Assembly (NCBI RefSeq): GCF_032854445.1 | Contig: NC_088301.1 | Span: 58,354,512-58,418,511, forward strand | Origin: Liolophura sinensis | Taxonomy: Eukaryota > Mollusca > Polyplacophora > Chitonida > Chitonidae | Reading direction: 5' to 3' | DNA length: 64,000 nucleotides | Shown here: in pieces, positions 23,374 to 35,100 of the stretch | Layout: every line of letters starts with the position of its first letter | Numbering within the stretch: the first letter of the stretch is position 1 | The notes under the pieces: generated by a model | Told to the model about the DNA's origin: nothing | What the model saw: the letters and a program-made list of their open reading frames with translations, nothing else | The model's database searches: none | Position numbers and translations under genes: made by a program

Positions 23374-26300
23374 ATGGACGGAGGGAAAGAGGTTCCACTA
23401 GGCGAGCGTGCAGAGGGACGAGATCATACAAGACATAAAAGGGTTTCTCGGTCAAGATCTCCAAGAGGCTGGCAACTTAGCAATGATGCCAGGAGGCGTA
23501 GGTCCAGATCAAGGTCCCCTGATCAGTACTATGCGAAAAGACGAAGGATTAACCATTTTGAACCTTACGGAGGCAGGCCAAGGTCACCTGAGCGGTTTGG
23601 GAGGCCTGAGTTTGGGCCAATGTTTGACCATCCACCCCCATCATTCAGTCATCCAGTGTCTGATCATCCCGTTGGCCTTGGACCATTCCCACCATTTAAA
23701 CGCCCTCTCTCACCATATACTCATGCTTCATATGAAGATCCTTCATTTGATCTGATGTGTAACAGAATGCCATTTGAATGCTCACCAATTGATCGGTCTT
23801 ACTGTCGTTCTTCATACGATAGACTGCCACCTGACTGCTCCCAGTTTGATCATCCTTCAAGAGAGCGACTAGGTTTTGAGCGACCACCATTCATTCATCC
23901 TTCTGTAGATCGTCATCCCTATGACCGTTCCCTGAACTCCAGGTCCCATCAGTCATCACCTGCTCAACTGAGAGATCCCCAGTCAACTATTCCCAACAGA
24001 AATTCAGATTCCATGAACAGGAGGTGGCAGGGAGAACCTGCTAGGTACAGTAGTCCCAATTTTCCAGAAGGCACGAACACAGTCAGCGAGGCAGATTTCG
24101 CAGATGAAATATCCTTGCTTCGTGCTGATGGTATGGATGTAGAAAACGGGAATCGCACTACTGGGCAGAATATGTCTCAACGAAACAAGGACACCTACAA
24201 TGCAGGGAACTGGTCAGGACAAATAGGGTCAACTGTGAATAGAGGACGGTTTTGTGGACGTGGCAATCCTGCCAATGTCCGTGTATTTGGTAGAGGAAAC
24301 CGAGGCAGAGGGGTAACTGGGGGGGCCACTGGCAACACTGGAAGAGGCAGAGGTCATGGTGCAATCAATCATACAGGACGTGGAGGCATTAACCGCTCAT
24401 CAAGCACAGCACAAAGTAATGGCAGTAGTGGAAATAAAGTGACTGCACGGGGAAGAGGAAGACCTGCTCCCCAATTCCAACCTTCCCAAAACAAAGTTCA
24501 TAGTTTGGCCAACATAAAGCAGCCAGATGCAGCAAATATGTCATTAGCAGAAAAGCTGCACAGATTTGGACTGTTCCTGAGAAATGAAACTTTAAAGGAA
24601 AACTCAATTCAGACAGTAGAGAATGCATTGACAGCTTGCAAACTGAATCTGAGATCACATTATGAAGCCTGTGAACTGTTAAAATATGCTGGGCGTCCAA
24701 TGTTCACAGGGTGCTTATACATAGGTGGACAGTTCATCATCAGAGCTGTAGGTGCCACTAAGAAGGAACTAAAACATGATGTATACTCTCAAGCTCTGAG
24801 CATCCTGACCACAAATTCTGTGGTAGATATCCTAGGGAAACGTGATCAGGGTTTAGGGGTCATTAGAGAAGAGCTCCTGGAATCTCTTAAATCCACCCAG
24901 CAAGAAAATATGGCATTAGGAACCAAAGACTCTGAATTACTTTCCTCAGATCCAGCAGATAGTCACAACTCCAGTTTGAAAAATGCCCTGTTACCTCTTG
25001 TTCATTTAATGAAAACAAAACCGGTTTCAGCAGATAACAAAATATCCATACTGGAACAATCTATATCAATGTCCCATTGTACCTTCAAATCAAACTTTAC
25101 CTGTGAGGAGGGTAAACTGCTTAATGGGAAAAGAACATTCAGGGTTCTTCTGTGTTTGGGCAACATTCTGATTTCTGAAGGTCGTGGAATGAAGAAGAAA
25201 GATGCCAAACATGCGGCCTATGCTAATGCAGTAACTGCTCTGACAACAAGAAGCTTGGACGACCTGGTGACCGGTGAGAATGTGGAAGGCAGTTCAGCTG
25301 AAGAGTGGACCCAGCTCGATCAAACACAAGGTGCAGAGTCCACTTCCCATAAGGCTTCAAAGAAGAACATAAAGGATGTGCAACTTAACTTGTCAGAAGG
25401 CTTCAGTCTAGAAAAGCAGTTCACTAAGCTGGTGGATGGACTAAAGGATTCCTCCTTCAAGATGAACAATGTTAACAGTATTGACTGCTTAGCTGTGCAG
25501 CTGGCGTTGTCCCCTGTTTGTTATTACAGAAAAGTAGAGATCATCGAAGACGTTTCAACTCTTATAGCTTGTGACCTCTATATAAACAACATTTTTCTAG
25601 GAACTGGTGAATCCAACACAAAAAAAGATGCCCAAATTGAGGCCTATCACAAGGCGTGGGAACTGTTGACCACAACATCACCTACAATACTGCTGACTGA
25701 GCAGCCTAAGAAGCTTGCATCTGATCCACCAGACCCAAGTGTCTTTGATAAGGTGGTGAAAGGATCTGGCAAGTATGGGGACTCCAACTTGGAGAGACTG
25801 AATCGGCTGAAGATTGATGTGTACAAAGATTGGAAAAGAGTGAAAGATCTTGTCATCATGGAACATTCGGACTGGGTGGCAGATCGAGAAAGGCATGCTT
25901 TTTGCATTTTGAACCAAAGTGCAACCTTCAGTGGGCTCCTTATGGAGTGGGCATTCACAGGAATGCAAGGAGGTGTCTATGAGTGAGTGTTAGTTTTGCA
26001 GATAGCTTTAAATAAGTTTAGCATCAAATTAGTACCGTAGTTTTAATGGGTTATTTTCAGAGTGCATCTGAAATAGAATGTATACTATGTGTACTGTAGT
26101 GAAAGACTACTTCAGTCAGCTCCTTTTCCTGACAAGGTGTACCACTGTCTGTGCTCACCTTACGTCACTACCACCGCTAGACAAGTGTGACCTTTTTGGA
26201 GCCTGTGCGACAGGCACAGGCTAGTGTAGGCTTCACCTCACCACTTGTGCCCTGGTGTGGTCCTCTATTCAGCATTCATCAATAAAACTGTCAATTGGTC

Positions 26301-28420
26301 AATGGAATCCAACAATGTTAAAAGTACATTGGATAATAAGAATGCATGTGCATCAAGTATCAGTAGGAAAGTTGAGACAGATTTTGTATTTTCTGACATT
26401 TACATGCACTTCCTGTCTCATCACCTTGCCGTCACCCAGTAGCCTTGGCGTTTAGGAGTTCTGTACAAGGAGTATGCATTCAGCTGCAGCTTTAAGTTTG
26501 GCAGTTTTTCCAATTTCATGAATTGCACCTTGTGGCCAAGCGGTTAATACACAGGTCTTCCAAAAGATGCCTATTCGGTTGCAGTCTTGGACAGGGAAAG
26601 GATTGTATCACTCTCCCTTTTTGGGATGGTTGTGGCAAGGAGCAGTCGATGACATTTTTGTCGGGTTTCTGTTGCTTTAGTGTTCATTGATGTCCATTTG
26701 TCTTCTTCCAGTATATTATGTGCATATGTGTACATTGCACATGGTGATATTGCTAGTAACTTGCCAAAGGTTGCAATTCCCTTGGCTCTCTCGTTTCTTT
26801 CACCCATAAAACTGACCATTATGTAAGCGCGCTAGCGCAGCGTAATGACCCAGGAGCCTCTAACCAATGTGGTCACTGTGATTCCAGGACATGCTGGCTT
26901 CCTCTCCGGCTGTAAATGGGAAGGTCTTCTAGCAACCTGTGGACGGTTGTGAGTTCCCCTGGGCTCTGCCCAGTTTCCTCCTACCATAATACTGGCCACC
27001 GTATTACAAGTTAAATATTCTTGAGTATGGCACAAAACACCAAACAAACAAATAAATAAATAAAAGTTGACCTGTTAAAGCTTTGTAGGGAATAATGATT
27101 TTGCACCTTTTTTGTCTGAATATTAGGTGTTCCATAAATATTCAGAATGAGCAAGTGGGCTATGGAAAGGCCTCCACTAAACAAGCAGCCAGGGGTCAGG
27201 CAAGCCAAATGGCCATGAACAGATTCTACAGAACTCAGCCAGTCGTTCAGGTAAGTTTACTACCTTCAGGATATTGATTTTCCCCAACACCCACCATGGA
27301 ATGAAACCACAAAAATTGCTCCTGCAAGTTCAGACTTAGCCGACGTCTTTGCGGTGATATAATATGATGTTACTTTGTAGCGCACCCATCACAACTCCCT
27401 GAAGCATAGGAATCATTTTACAGCCTACAATTTTTGTACTTGGGAAAAGATTAACTGATTGTAACACTTACATAATGGTATTGTGGCTGTAATGACTTAG
27501 ATTAACAGCATAAATACAATTTATACAGTAAACTGTCAAAATGTGAGCATGTAGAGGATGTGAAAGTCTTGAGACTTGTCATTATTTTCTACCGAGCCTA
27601 CCATATTTCACCAATTCTTCCTTGACTCTGATGAATTCCTGCACATTATTGGGATACTTGAGTTTTTGTGAAGTTTGATAAATTAATGTTTGAAGTGCTG
27701 GCATCAAGTGGACCATTTTATGGGCATTCTCTGCTTCTGAAAGTGCGTTTTTTACATTCTAAACTTTAAGTGAAATATATCACGTGTAAACTAGTGTCAT
27801 AAATGTATGAAGTAATTTTCAAACGTTTTTTAACCTCACAGGTGGTGCGTAGGGATGAATCAAAATTGTGGTTGTCTTGGGAAGACTTTAAGGCACAGGC
27901 AGAGAGGTGGGAGCCCCCAGAGGGTTACATGGAAGGAATTCCACTGAACAATTCTACTTCATCAGATGCAGCATCCTCACTTAATGCGAGACTGATTAAA
28001 TATGGAACATTCCTAATGGAGCAGCAATTAAAGCAGGACAACCTGGAAGACGTCATCTTTGGACCAGGAATTCCAGGTCCTGAATACAGAGCCCTAACTC
28101 ATCAGGCTCTGCGTCTTCACATGAAAGTTGACAGCAACCATAGCTCAGCAGAGGCTTATGCTGTGATATCCAGGAAGATGCCCCCTGATGAACTGATGTC
28201 GTGCTTGAGGCGAAATGGCGGTAGAAGTGGAAAGTACCTCTTGCTGTCAGAGAAAGATAGGCCTACCTTGGTTGTGACTAGAACCACAACTGATCAACCA
28301 GGTACATCAACAGAGACTGAAAATGGTGACGAGAACCCTTCAGTCACAGAAGTTGTGGAAGAGGACGCCAATGAACAAGATGAAAACTCAGAAGAGCAAT
28401 TGGATGATGAAGCAGTCTGA
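23374..28420 (+). CDS. NKRF-like RNA-binding protein A (dsRBD-like repeats plus R3H)
   Basis: Coding exons 23374-25982, 27127-27250 and 27842-28420 join in phase to 1103 residues. The N-terminus has SR-type dipeptides (SRSRSPRGW; RRRRSRSRSP) and an RGG/RG stretch at residues 290-370 (GRGNRGRG; GRGRGHG). Four dsRBD-like units follow: about 389-490 (FTGCLYIGGQFIIRAVG..KKELKHDVYSQAL), 534-631, 679-770, and 819-908, the last split by intron 1. An R3H-like segment (about 964-1026, FGPGIPGPEYRALTHQALRL) is followed by DELMSCLRRNGGRSGKYLLL and an acidic tail. Order and spacing resemble NF-kappa-B-repressing factor (NKRF), a nuclear/nucleolar RNA-binding protein, but the G-patch expected between the dsRBDs and R3H was not found. 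Role inferred: RNA binding. The start is the first ATG after the acceptor at 23345; the frame stays open upstream to that acceptor. It pairs with the inverted paralogue at 32176-38516. Confidence 0.85.
26826..27064 (+). mobile_element. SINE-like retroposon (family 1), near full length
   Basis: Includes a tRNA-like head (gcgctagcgcagcgtaatga...ggtcactgtgattccag), the common body and an (aaat)n tail. It lies in intron 1 of NKRF-like gene A, about 60 bp before the 124-nt exon. Confidence 0.78.
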
Positions 28421-31400
28421 TTCTGTCTACCAAGCCTTGGCTCCTTCCTCCTCCCCCCCCCCCCCCCGAGATGTATTTGGACCAGAGTGACTGGTTAACA
28501 TTGGATTCATTCAGGGCTTTGGCAGCTCCAGTTGAGTGAACAGTGGACTGGAAATTTAAGTGATGTAAAAATCTTACTTTAGTGTGGCTTTAAAGGACCA
28601 AAAATATTGCTGATTTCCAGTGTATCCAACGTTCTGTTGTCAGAGGGTTACAAAAAGCACCGATAGATTTGAGGAAACCTGTTTAATTTTTTTTTTATGC
28701 AGAAATGCAACATTTTAAAGCTTTCAGATTTCATTTTAAGATATTTGTATATTCACATTTGTTTTAATTTTTAGGGCCCTCTGTGCTCATGCAATGCTCT
28801 ACTTTTAACTTGTTGGGTTGTGACCCTCTGTACAAAAGGTTGACCTTTGTGAAAAAAAATTCTTCTAATTTTGTTGAAAACTAGTCACATTACTGGATGC
28901 ATTGCCAACAGTATTCCAAAGCAATCCATATCTCAGATCTGCATGTGTATGTATATGAGAATATTTCATTGGCAGTAAATTTTTGAACTGGAGAAGTGAG
29001 CTTTCTCTTGTATATTGTCATACAAAGTTTGTATGGTAAGAGGCTTCAGAAATCCATTTGCTTTCATTCTGAAAAACATGTAGGCCTATGGAATGCTTGG
29101 GAACTCTTGATAATGCATTTAGTTCCATGGCAGCTCTGCTTTGCAAGGCAACATTATGGTGGAAAGAATATTTGAAGTAGGCGAGCTGTTTGAAATTGCA
29201 GTGTTATCTTTTTATTCTGGACTCTAAATTTGTACATGTATTTAAACGTATAGAACTACAGAACTACATATGTAGTTACTGGAATATCTTGATACGGCTT
29301 CAAATGGGCAACTTAATTCTGCTTAAGGGTATGCAAGTTTTGGCACTCATGATGCAGAAGGTTGGGTGTACATGTATCCACACTAAATGAGTCTACATTT
29401 AAGCTAAATAATAAAGAGTTTTTAACATATTTTGGGACATATGTCTTGTTAATTTCAATTGGTTTCTGATATTCATAATACATTTCGGCATTAAAGTGAG
29501 GATTAAGCTAAAGGCAATTGGCGTCACCCCTATATGAACATGTATGAAGCCATAGTGGGCAGCCTTAATATCCAGTATGCACAATCCCCTGCTCATACTG
29601 CCGACGGGTCTATCTTGCTGCAGGATGCACATAGGTACCATGTCAGTCTCGCTGCAGGATGCCCAGTGCCTCCAGGTCTGGCAGGGCTGCTGTGTACACA
29701 TGCAGAGCTGCCTTCTGGCAGCAAGGCCAATCCTATTCCGCTATGTACACATACTGATTCTAACAGGATGTCTGCCTCATAGCAGCATTGCCAATCCTTG
29801 TGAGCATTACTGCCTTCTAGCAGCAGGTCCAAGCCCCCTGTGCAAGTCTAGTGCTGCCGACAGTCAGGATAGCCGAGTGATGAATTTTTGAGCATGGCAT
29901 TAAACATCAGATAAGTCTGTGAATCTGGCCATTGTTAGGTATTTGTAATGTCCTTGTAATGTTACTAGTTCCAGTTTGTGGCAGTAAAGTTTAGTGCCAA
30001 TTATTGTTAATGCATATATAACATTATATGCCAGACAACACGGGTAGGCAACTGCACAGGACAATGTAGGCAACTATATAGAATTCATGCAGACCCAATC
30101 CAGCTAGGGGTCATGAATTTATTACATTAGGGTATAGTTTACATTAAACTTAATCCGCAGCAGCAAGGTCTGGGTGGAGGTGCACTCAATATTTTTCTGA
30201 GGAGGCACCTTTACACTGAACTTGGGATAAGTTGCCAAATTTACAGTACTTGTCCATTGACGAAAGCTACACGAGACCGTCTGAACCAAACACTGCTTCG
30301 GTTTTACAATATAGATGTATTCTTAACAGCAAAATGTTAATGAATCCTTGTAAAATGCATTAAATTACTTACTATTCATGCATGTACTACAATAGATGAA
30401 GCAGTCAAAAATCAGTCTATTTGAATATGAACTCATGATACTGTATCTTTATCAGTGGGACAAAATGGGCTGTTTACACATTTGCATTTATACAAAGCAT
30501 GATCTGGAGATGGTGTCTGCTCAATAAGTGAATCTGGTAGACCTTGCTGTAAATATGTGGATATTTTCAAACACCATTTGTGTGAGAAAGCAGGCTGATC
30601 TGAAGATGTAGTAAAACAGATTTGTACTTTAACCAACAATGGCAACCCTGTGCGTTTAAAGGATTCATGCAACATAACTGTGTAAAGTGATTATAAACAT
30701 TTAAGCTGACAGATATACGATAGCAAAAGGTTTTAATTTTGCTTTCATAACTGGAATGCCCAGGTTTCCATCAGCACCCAAGATTAATCGCAAGGTTAGA
30801 TGCGAACATTCAGAAGCCCTGCATGTTGCTACGCCTTGCTGATATTACATGTGCCATTGTCTTCCCTCTGCTGTTCTTCACCTGATAGAATGGTTTTCCC
30901 CACTTTTACAATCTACACCTGATGACTGGTCCAAGATTATTAATTGCCAGTTTGACTGCTGAGATTTGATTTGATTGGTGTTTTATTACTCAATAATATT
31001 TCACTTATACAATGGTGGCTAGCATTATGATGAGGAAACCACCATAGCCCTGGGGAAACCTACGACCAATCGCAGGTTACTGCCACGCCATTCCACGTAC
31101 AGCCCAGCTGATAGTTGATGTGTATGTATGTCTGAGGTTTGCGTAGTACATGTACTTAATTGCCAAAGTTGATAAGTGTTTCACATTACATTTAAATCCA
31201 CTTTTACCCCTGAAGATGAATAATTCTCTCTTTAACAAAACCATTTCAAATCCATACATAAAATGTAAATTCTGTTTTGTTTATTACTATCTTTCGCATA
31301 ACTATTTACTGCTATTCCCATAATGTGTACATGTAGGCAAAGCAGAGCTCTGGTATTTGGAAGTTTTTTTTACTATTTGTGAAACCAAAAGTTGAAAATC

Positions 31401-32175
31401 TTGTACCAACTATTATGTATTGAATGTCAGAAATCGTGTGTCATTGTTTTATTACAACAATGTAATAAATTAACATGTCACTGAAAATTGACGTTTCAGT
31501 GCATTCAAGATGCACCAAGTTACAACAGCAACAAACCAATTTTAATCCAATGACTGGCCAATGATTTTTTTTATGAACAGTATTTAGGAAAATTAACGAG
31601 CTGTTTAACAAGTGTATCTGTCCCAACATTGTGTAGATCACCTTTGACTGAACAGGATTGTCCCAGTCAATCTTGCATCTACATGTTATGACCAAGACAA
31701 TTTCACTCTTTAAAGACTTAACTAATTAAATCAGTGTTTTATACATCTACATGTATCATATTCAAGGTTGCAGAGCACTGAATTTGGGCATTTGTCTGCA
31801 TTAAGTGTTCATTAGTGTGCAGAGCTGACAGGGACATTGCTGTTTCTGCAGTACTGACTATAGGTAACAAAACCAGAGCCCGTCCACTGGGGGCCAAATT
31901 CCTGTTCATCCTTCACCAATCATTTATCACATGTGATGGATGAGGGACTAACATGTATATACAGTATTTTATGTTTACTTGATCTCATGTAAAAACCAAC
32001 AACTTGCAAAAGACAGAAATTCTTTGAAGCAGCGAGACAGTGGAACACAGTTATTAACCATCCACCAATACTTGAAAGGTATTTCTGTTCAACCATTCAC
32101 TGAGACACAAAGTTGTTCTCAACTAAAGAAAACAAAGCCATTGGTCCCTGATCTTGCTTTTTCATGCTTCACACT
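28421..32175. other. 3' UTRs and spacer between convergent NKRF-like genes
   Basis: Holds a C-run at about 28450-28466 just after the stop of gene A, a candidate poly(A) signal AATAAA at 29410-29415 followed by T-rich and GT-rich sequence, degenerate repeat sequence with SINE-type ends near 29590-29910, and one minus SINE at 30968-31110. No coding exon was recognised. Confidence 0.55.
30968..31110 (-). mobile_element. SINE-like retroposon (family 1), minus orientation
   Basis: Reads atttgattggtgttttatta, caataatatttcacttatac, ctagcattatgatgaggaaa, the reverse complement of the common body. Confidence 0.72.
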
Positions 32176-35100
32176 TCAAAAGTATTCATTATTTCCTTCA
32201 AAGTTAATGAAGTTTTGGTCACTGGTAAAGTCACATGATTTTGCACCTATTTGCATGTTGCCACTGTCCATCTGTTCCCACTGACAAGTGTAGTCATTGG
32301 TACCACTATCATTATAACTGAAGTCTTGATTCTGTCCTTGAAAGCTGAAATCATGACCTCCACCACCAAAGGTTGGGTCTTCACCACTGGTGAAGCTTTG
32401 ACTTTTCCCAGTATTATTATAGCCTTGATCCATCCCAGAACTGCTGAATCCCCTGCCTATCCTAGAATTGGTGAATCCCTGGCCTTTCCCAATGTTGCTG
32501 AATCCCAGACTTTTAACAGATTTGTTGAATCCCCTGCCCTTTCCAGTTTTGCTGAATCCCCTACCTTTCCCACTGTTGCTGAATACCCTGCCTTTCCCAG
32601 TGCCCCTCCCAGAAATGCTGAATCCCTGACCTCTCGATCCAGGAAATGAATTACCTCTTGTAGTCTGATTGAAACTAGATCCATAATGTGTCTGTCCTGT
32701 ATGCTGAAAAGATGAATCACTTGTAAATCCAAAATGCTGACTGGTTTCTTTCTGCTTGCCACCCACTGTATGCCTCGCTGGCTGAGAATGCTTACCAAAC
32801 TGGGCACTACCATTGTTCTTACGATGTCCAGTGGCTGGAGATGAATCAAGGCTGGTCACACTGGCCTTCATATGAATATATGGCCTCTTTTCATCTGTTA
32901 GCAACCGATATTTTCCACTTTGGCCACCGTTTTCAGTTAAGTACTGAACTATTTCTGCAGCTGACACCCTCTTGAAGACATGGATGGATGTTGGTTTACC
33001 ACCTGTATGGCGCAGGTCAACTCTCAACTTTATGTGCTTTGCATACCGTGTTATAGCCTTAGACACAAGCTCAGGTATTCCTGGACCAAAGGACATTTCT
33101 TCCAGGGTGTTTCTTTTTTCAAATTCCTCTAGAAGGTGAAATGCATATTTCACAGTTTTCTCTTGTTCTGGTCTTAGTTCTCCTTCCCCTATAAAAGACT
33201 GGGCTGCACCACTGGGTGGGATAGTCCAACTTGCAGAACCTGCTTCCAAATCCTCCCATGATAATAAGGGTCCAGTATCTTGTCTCTGAGTCTTGTATAA
33301 GATAGTAAAACAATAAATTCATTAATTATTGAAAAATTGAACTTAATTCTGAAAAATACTGTATTTTTAACATTCATGGATAGATGAACCTGTGCCGCAG
33401 TTAGCCACTGGCCAAGACAAACTTTTTTTGCGCTCAACATAAAGTATTGAACCTAAAGGGCAAATAATGTTCCATTCTCAATATGGCTAATGCCAAATAA
33501 TTTGGCATTTTCAACAGCCAACACAGATTTAAAATATCTGAAGAAATTTGTTTTCTTCTGCATGACGTGTGTGAAAGAAGTAGATCATTCCGAAGATCAA
33601 TGAAGTATTTTTATATGAAAAGTGCATATTCTACCCTTTATATCACATACTGTACTAACCAGTGTTGATTCCTACATATATGTACATGTATGGTCGCTAT
33701 CCATGTATCACAGTTATCTTTATGCTAGTGGATTCAGATTTATTGTCCTGCCAACCATCATTCAAATACAAACAGGCCAAAGAATGGGCATAAATCCACA
33801 AATTATACCACAAAAATACAGCTGTATTTTCACTGTGATGAGTGGCTGCTTGTATGGGGCAGGATTTATGGAGAGTGTATATTACACATTTCCAAGACAC
33901 CGAATCAGGGATAGTCTAGCATACATATAGAATCAGCTTACTCATACACTGTTTCATCCGTATTAGTTATTTCACACATCTTCACATTGAAATGAAATCA
34001 TTACAATTTTACTTGTGGTGCCTTGGCACAACAGTAGGTAATTTGTCCACTTACAGTAATTGTAAGGTGTGGAATTTAGTATTATCACTTGAGTTTGACA
34101 GATGTTGTCTCATGATCGATTGGTTAAAGGTAGGTTGCCATATGTTTGAATCAAGTGCTCTTTCACAGTTTCACAGAAACTTACCTGAATAACTGGTGCA
34201 CAGCTGTAAAACTGATTCAAGATATCAGCACAAGCTTTGTTTCGGGCAGACATTTTGGACGTACAAACATAGTTGCTAGAGATTGATTTTTGCAGAGTGA
34301 CAGTGCACCTGAAAATATAAAATACAATAAAATGTAATTTTCACAGGCAACATACATACACGTATAATAAGATATTATGACCTTTGAACTACATGCATGT
34401 AAGCCTCTAAACAAATATCGCAGTAAATGTTACACACATGTTCATGTATGGGTAACATACATAGTTTGAAAAATACATAAACTAAACTCAGTGCTTTTCA
34501 AAGCATTATAATAAATAAATAACACACAAATTTTCTTTATATATCAAAATACAGTGACAGTATATAATTTCAGAAATGAAAAGAAACCAGGGGGCTAACA
34601 GATTACTTCCCTATAATTTAAACCCTTTTACTGCAAAGTACACATAATCTTCAGTGTGACCCTTCTGAGACTGAAGGCAAGGATGTAGAGCTTTTGGTTC
34701 TGAAAAACTGCATTCACTACTCATTAGCCTGGTCATCATATTAGCTACATGTTCATACAGAACTGATTTTCAGCATTGTTTGACTCCAGTGTGTGCAATC
34801 ATGCACATGTATCATTTCTGCAATCTGTGATCCTATATTCTGTGAATTTTCAAGATGATGTTCCGTACAAGTTCCACAATTAAAGCAGAGCACTAGACTA
34901 TGTATAAACTTTTTAAAAAAATAACGTCTTCATTTTCTCTGATTTCATGCTGATGGTAGCACAGATAGTCAAATTACATAGCTCAATGTTTATTTGGTTG
35001 GGGACTGAATCTGAATGGGTATGTCTTCTGATTCTGCTGACTTGACACTTTTGCAACACACAGCTAGATCTTACCACTGACCGACCATGTAATGAGAGGA

